Below, piece by piece: positions 60,401 to 63,401 of a stretch of 63,401 nucleotides of DNA (position 1 is the first letter of the stretch; each line of letters starts with the position of its first letter). The DNA is from a virus: the IMG/VR virus record IMGVR_UViG_3300042541_000733, positions 1-63,401 of that record, one strand, 5' to 3'. The notes below the pieces were generated by a model. That model was given only the letters and a program-made list of their open reading frames with translations. It was not told the DNA's origin and made no database searches. A program made the translations under genes and the position numbers.

Positions 60401-60933
60401 ACATTTTCGCAATCGATAAAGATCCAATCCAGTCTGCGATGTGGATGGTGGACAAGCATGTGGTCAAGATGATCCTTGAGACCGCACAACTTTTGTCCAC
60501 CGCTCATCGCGTTCTTGATGGCGAACAATATATTGACAAGACCAAGACTGGTCGTAATGTCAAGCGTTGGCGTTTGCCTGATGAGCGTGAGCAACACCTA
60601 TATTCGGCCACGCATGTATCGCATCCTTCGGCTGTGTGGTGCCGCTCATCCAACAACAACTATAACTGGCTCTATTGTCATTTCTTAGGATTGCTGGCCG
60701 AATACACTCATCGATATGGCAAGGTACATAAGTGTGATAGCATGAGTGAATGGCTCATGAGAACACCTCATAACATTCGCGTGTTCTATCTAACACCTGT
60801 AACACCAGCAATGCCTGACGAATACAAAGTGCCAAACGATTCTGTCGCATCCTATCGCAACTACTATCGTGTGGCTAAGGCAAGGATGCACAAATGGACA
60901 AAGCGTGAAACACCGGAGTGGATCAATGACTGA
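60397..60933 (+). CDS. Conserved phage protein, 178 aa
   Basis: 'MNIFAIDKDPIQSAMWMVDK' and 'HVVKMILETAQLLSTAHRVL', then 'HPSAVWCRSSNNNYNWLYCH': a widely distributed phage protein, sometimes annotated as a pyrimidine-dimer glycosylase but without convincing motifs. Function unknown. Confidence 0.82.
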   Translation: MNIFAIDKDPIQSAMWMVDKHVVKMILETAQLLSTAHRVLDGEQYIDKTKTGRNVKRWRLPDEREQHLYSATHVSHPSAVWCRSSNNNYNWLYCHFLGLLAEYTHRYGKVHKCDSMSEWLMRTPHNIRVFYLTPVTPAMPDEYKVPNDSVASYRNYYRVAKARMHKWTKRETPEWIND

Positions 60934-61369
60934 CTATGAAACAATACGCAAGGACATCTATGAGAGTTTCCATGACACATTTCATAAACTCTATATATCG
61001 GAGTTGAAGGATCAAATCGCTGATAAGGATGAGGTCATCACATCAAATGATCATGTGATTGCTGAACAACAGGCCGAAATCGAACGGCTGAATAATATCA
61101 TTCAGACCATGCGGTACGCGGAAGATGAAGACAAGATAAATGTCTCTATGGAAAACGAGCGGTTGAAAGAAAAGTGTGACAAACAAGCTATGGTTATTCG
61201 TAGAATGTTTGTTGAAGAATTTCCAGACACTTGGTTTGCATGGCATGGATATGGAGAGAAAGATCGAAATGGTCTTCCTCAGTACATCGAGGTTGTACCA
61301 GCACATGGTGTGGGTTGGACTCAGGTATATGAACGAACCGAACGAACAATCAGTATGGAAGGTTCGTGA
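60926..61369 (+). CDS. Coiled-coil protein, 147 aa
   Basis: ATG 60926 overlaps the previous gene by 8 nt. Heptad pattern at ~35-85 ('IAEQQAEIERLNNIIQTM'), C-terminal 'EEFPDTWFAWHGYGEKDRNG'. Function unknown. Confidence 0.65.
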   Translation: MTDYETIRKDIYESFHDTFHKLYISELKDQIADKDEVITSNDHVIAEQQAEIERLNNIIQTMRYAEDEDKINVSMENERLKEKCDKQAMVIRRMFVEEFPDTWFAWHGYGEKDRNGLPQYIEVVPAHGVGWTQVYERTERTISMEGS

Positions 61370-61551
61370 TGTATGAAGAACTTAACAATAGGGGTCTAGA
61401 TGCTACAGAAAAATTTCTGGATCGTCGGGCCCTTATATTTCTTGAAGAAGCCATTGCTCATTATATTGGTCGATATGGTGTAAAAAAGACACAGGACTAT
61501 CTTCGTTATCAATTGGAATATTTGGATGAGTTTCGCACAGAAGACAAATGA
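61369..61551 (+). CDS. Hypothetical protein, 60 aa
   Basis: TGATG overlap. Helical; 'ALIFLEEAIAHYIGRYGVKK'. Function unknown. Confidence 0.6.
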   Translation: MYEELNNRGLDATEKFLDRRALIFLEEAIAHYIGRYGVKKTQDYLRYQLEYLDEFRTEDK

Positions 61552-61557
61552 CGTTTG

Positions 61558-61564
61558 CTAAATA
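61558..61564 (+). promoter_or_regulatory. Late motif CTAAATA
   Basis: Lies 8 bp before ATG 61573; if used the leader would be extremely short. Confidence 0.4.
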
Positions 61565-61572
61565 CAGACAAG

Positions 61573-61830
61573 ATGACAGAACAACCAAGTAACACAAAAC
61601 CAAGCTCAAGAACTAAAAATCTTGTCACAGGCATTTTAATCAGCGGATGGATTCTATCTGTCTTACTGATACTCTCTATTGTATCTGCTTCTGTATATCT
61701 CCAAACAGTATATCCTAATACACCATTGCCTGATACTCTACGAGAGTGGTCGGGCATATCTATTGGATTCTTGTTTGGCAACTTTTTCACTATTATAAAA
61801 GAATATGTGACCGCTAATAACGATTTTTAG
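61573..61830 (+). CDS. Two-span membrane protein, 85 aa
   Basis: 'LVTGILISGWILSVLLILSI' and a second, weaker span 'WSGISIGFLFGNFFTIIKEY'. Similar small membrane proteins occur in T4-like phages; holin-like at most. Confidence 0.65.
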   Translation: MTEQPSNTKPSSRTKNLVTGILISGWILSVLLILSIVSASVYLQTVYPNTPLPDTLREWSGISIGFLFGNFFTIIKEYVTANNDF

Positions 61831-61841
61831 AATGAAGGATT

Positions 61842-61849
61842 TATAAATA
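61842..61849 (+). promoter_or_regulatory. Late promoter TATAAATA
   Basis: Perfect late core 5 bp before ATG 61855; transcription would begin at about the start codon. Confidence 0.6.
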
Positions 61850-61854
61850 GTAGC

Positions 61855-62109
61855 ATGATTTACAGTTTCGAAGACCAAGATACTGGCGACGAATTTGAGT
61901 TGGAAATGACATATGATCAACTCAATGAATTCCTTACCAACAACCCTAAGGTCAATCAGACGTTCAGAATCAATCTAGGCGATTCAGTTCGAATGGGCGT
62001 CACTAGACCACCATCAGATTTCTCTAAGTATGTTTTGGGCCGCGTTAAAGAAAACAATCCTTTAGGCGGTGCAGTTGAAAGACGTTATACAATTCCAAAA
62101 GAAATATGA
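61855..62109 (+). CDS. FmdB-like phage protein without zinc ligands, 84 aa
   Basis: 'MIYSFEDQDTGDEFELEMTY' recalls FmdB-type phage proteins, then 'FLTNNPKVNQTFRINLGDSV'. The usual Cys pairs are missing. Function unknown. Confidence 0.7.
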   Translation: MIYSFEDQDTGDEFELEMTYDQLNEFLTNNPKVNQTFRINLGDSVRMGVTRPPSDFSKYVLGRVKENNPLGGAVERRYTIPKEI

Positions 62110-62135
62110 AATCCAGAAGAAGACTACTATTTTTG

Positions 62136-62177
62136 AAAGGGAGCAATCATTCAGGTGATCCGCTCCCTTTTGTTTTT
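62136..62177 (+). terminator. Rho-independent terminator before phoH
   Basis: AAAGGGAGC (62136-62144) pairs with GCTCCCTTT (62162-62170), then TGTTTTT. It argues that phoH starts after it (62190, AAAGGAGA). Confidence 0.85.
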
Positions 62178-62189
62178 AAAGGAGACAAC

Positions 62190-62906
62190 ATGTCTAGAAA
62201 GCCTAAGAACAAGAAACAACCACAACCAGAAGCACAACAGAAGCAGGCTGCTCATTTCGAATTGAGAACAATCAAGCCTCTCACATCAAATCAGGAGAAA
62301 GCGTTCAGTTCATATCGACAAGGCTATCATCTAATGCTACATGGTTTTGCTGGAACAGGAAAAACATTCTGTGCTTTGTATCTTGCTCTAAATGAAATCT
62401 TGACAGGCAACTCAATATATAATAAAATAATCATTGTTCGCTCGGTTGTACCTTCCAGAGATATGGGATTTCTTCCAGGTTCAATGAAAGAAAAAGCCGC
62501 TGTCTATGAAGAACCATATCGTGAGATTTGCGATAGTTTGTTTGGAAGAGGTGATGGTTACGATATACTCAAGATGAAGGGAATTGTCCAGTTCACAACC
62601 ACTTCATTCTTGCGTGGTATCACATTCAACAAAGCGATTGTAATATTGGACGAAAGCCAGAACTTGACTTTTCAAGAAGCAGACACAGTAATGACACGCA
62701 TGGGTGATGAATCTCGTATCATCGTTTGCGGCGACTTTAGACAGACAGACTTACTAAAGAGACACGAACAAGAAGGCATCACACAGTTGATGGCCATTAC
62801 AAAGCGTATCAATACATTTGAGCATGTGGAATTCATGAAGGAAGATATTGTTCGCTCTGGTTTGGTGAAGTCATATATAATACAGAAAGATGCAATGGGT
62901 TTATGA
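62190..62906 (+). CDS. phoH: PhoH-like ATPase
   Basis: 238 residues from ATG 62190. Walker A 'LHGFAGTGKTFCALYLAL', Walker B 'AIVILDESQNLTF', and 'RIIVCGDFRQTDLL' (sensor). 'IIIVRSVVPSRDMGFLPG' is the PhoH signature. Predicted RNA helicase/NTPase; common in T4-like phages. Overlaps the next start by 4 nt. Confidence 0.9.
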   Translation: MSRKPKNKKQPQPEAQQKQAAHFELRTIKPLTSNQEKAFSSYRQGYHLMLHGFAGTGKTFCALYLALNEILTGNSIYNKIIIVRSVVPSRDMGFLPGSMKEKAAVYEEPYREICDSLFGRGDGYDILKMKGIVQFTTTSFLRGITFNKAIVILDESQNLTFQEADTVMTRMGDESRIIVCGDFRQTDLLKRHEQEGITQLMAITKRINTFEHVEFMKEDIVRSGLVKSYIIQKDAMGL

Positions 62907-63401
62907 AGAAATTTAATTTTGTCGAAGGAATGCCCGAGCTTAAACAGCTTGAGGTGGATGAAAGCACTGGAGAGAGGTTTTATATCTCTCCCAACGGTGT
63001 GAAACTTCCATCTGTCACAACTGTCCTCGGGCATTTCAAAAAGAAGGCTATGATCGAGTGGCGCAATCGCGTTGGTCATGAGGAAGCTGATAGAGTTTCT
63101 ACACGCGCGTCCCTGCGTGGAACTAAGTTCCATAATATGATGGAAAGTTACATTCGTGGTGAAGATGGATTCTTGGATGGTGTAATGCCTGACATGAAAC
63201 AATCTTTCAACGATATGAAAGAAACACTTGACTTGATCGACAATATACGCTATATTGAGAGTCCGCTATACAGTGAGAAGCTTGGCGTTGCTGGAAGAAC
63301 AGATGTTATCGCCGAGTTTGGAAAGACACTCTCAATCATCGACTTCAAAACTTCCAGAAAAGAAAAGAAGGAAGAGTGGATAGAAAATTACTTTGAGCAA
63401 T
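62903..63401 (+). CDS. PD-(D/E)XK nuclease (RecB/Cas4-like), truncated at window end
   Basis: ATGA overlap with phoH; the frame runs off the window. 'GVKLPSVTTVLGHFKKKAMI' and 'RGTKFHNMMESYIRGE' (motif with catalytic His/Glu), then 'GVAGRTDVIAEFGKTLSIID' and 'DFKTSRKEKK' (D...D-x-K). Typical cyanophage exonuclease of the RecB superfamily. Confidence 0.85.
   Translation, partial: MKKFNFVEGMPELKQLEVDESTGERFYISPNGVKLPSVTTVLGHFKKKAMIEWRNRVGHEEADRVSTRASLRGTKFHNMMESYIRGEDGFLDGVMPDMKQSFNDMKETLDLIDNIRYIESPLYSEKLGVAGRTDVIAEFGKTLSIIDFKTSRKEKKEEWIENYFEQ

Overview
The window is a contiguous piece of a large lytic tailed phage of the T4 superfamily. It carries a T4-type replication set: family B DNA polymerase (gp43-like), UvsX recombinase, gp41-like helicase, gp61-like primase, RNase H-family 5' nuclease, a PhoH ATPase and a PD-(D/E)XK nuclease. 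It also has traits common in cyanophages and in rhizobial/alphaproteobacterial T4-like phages: an Hsp20 chaperone, PstS, a class II (B12-dependent) ribonucleotide reductase, ThyX, an S74-type tail fibre and 2OG-Fe(II) oxygenase genes. The encoded tRNA-His has discriminator A73 and no encoded G-1, which is the alphaproteobacterial pattern, so I infer an alphaproteobacterial host. Nearly all genes are on the + strand; only two small genes (20546-20935 and 48187-48357) are on the - strand.

Layout. 1-5.3 kb: 3' end of a collagen-like tail fibre, hsp20, pstS and a glycosyltransferase/FkbM methyltransferase cluster. 5.3-13.6 kb: small genes, then DNA polymerase, a cupin, uvsX and the helicase. 13.6-16.7 kb: early genes of visibly higher GC behind a conserved, unusual promoter motif. 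16.7-27.5 kb: an array of about 31 tRNA genes covering all 20 amino acids. It is interleaved with small genes (methyltransferase, RlpA-like, 2OG oxygenase, nuclease, heme oxygenase-like, L,D-transpeptidase) and with at least eight strongly base-paired intergenic RNAs that are not canonical tRNAs. 27.5-43.1 kb: a late block starting with a KxDG nucleotidyltransferase (ligase-like), a HAD phosphatase and a 913-residue fusion (nucleotidyltransferase, zincin, P-loop kinase), then virion-type proteins, an M15 endolysin and holins. 43.1-48.2 kb: primase, ThyX, NrdJ and a GIY-YIG protein. 48.7-63.4 kb: more early genes, an SH3-like protein, metallophosphoesterase, glutaredoxin, RNase H, SprT-like peptidase, PhoH and a nuclease truncated by the window end.

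Regulation. Three promoter classes can be read from the sequence: (1) near-consensus sigma70 promoters (TTGACA/T, 16-18 bp, TATAAT-like), often inside the upstream gene; (2) a seven-copy early promoter family ending in TTATCTATAGTATATGA, several copies preceded by a TGCAT-N7-ATGCA palindrome about 10 or 20 bp upstream; (3) T4-style late motifs (TATAAATA or NTAAATA) before hsp20, structural genes and parts of the tRNA array.

Most interesting points: the structured RNAs embedded in the tRNA array, the tRNAs whose body and anticodon do not match, and an apparent RNA-repair-like enzyme set just downstream. At least one of those enzymes and several neighbours begin with a short peptide like T4 capsid-targeting sequences, which suggests delivery inside the capsid. 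All functions are inferred from motifs read by eye; no search was run.
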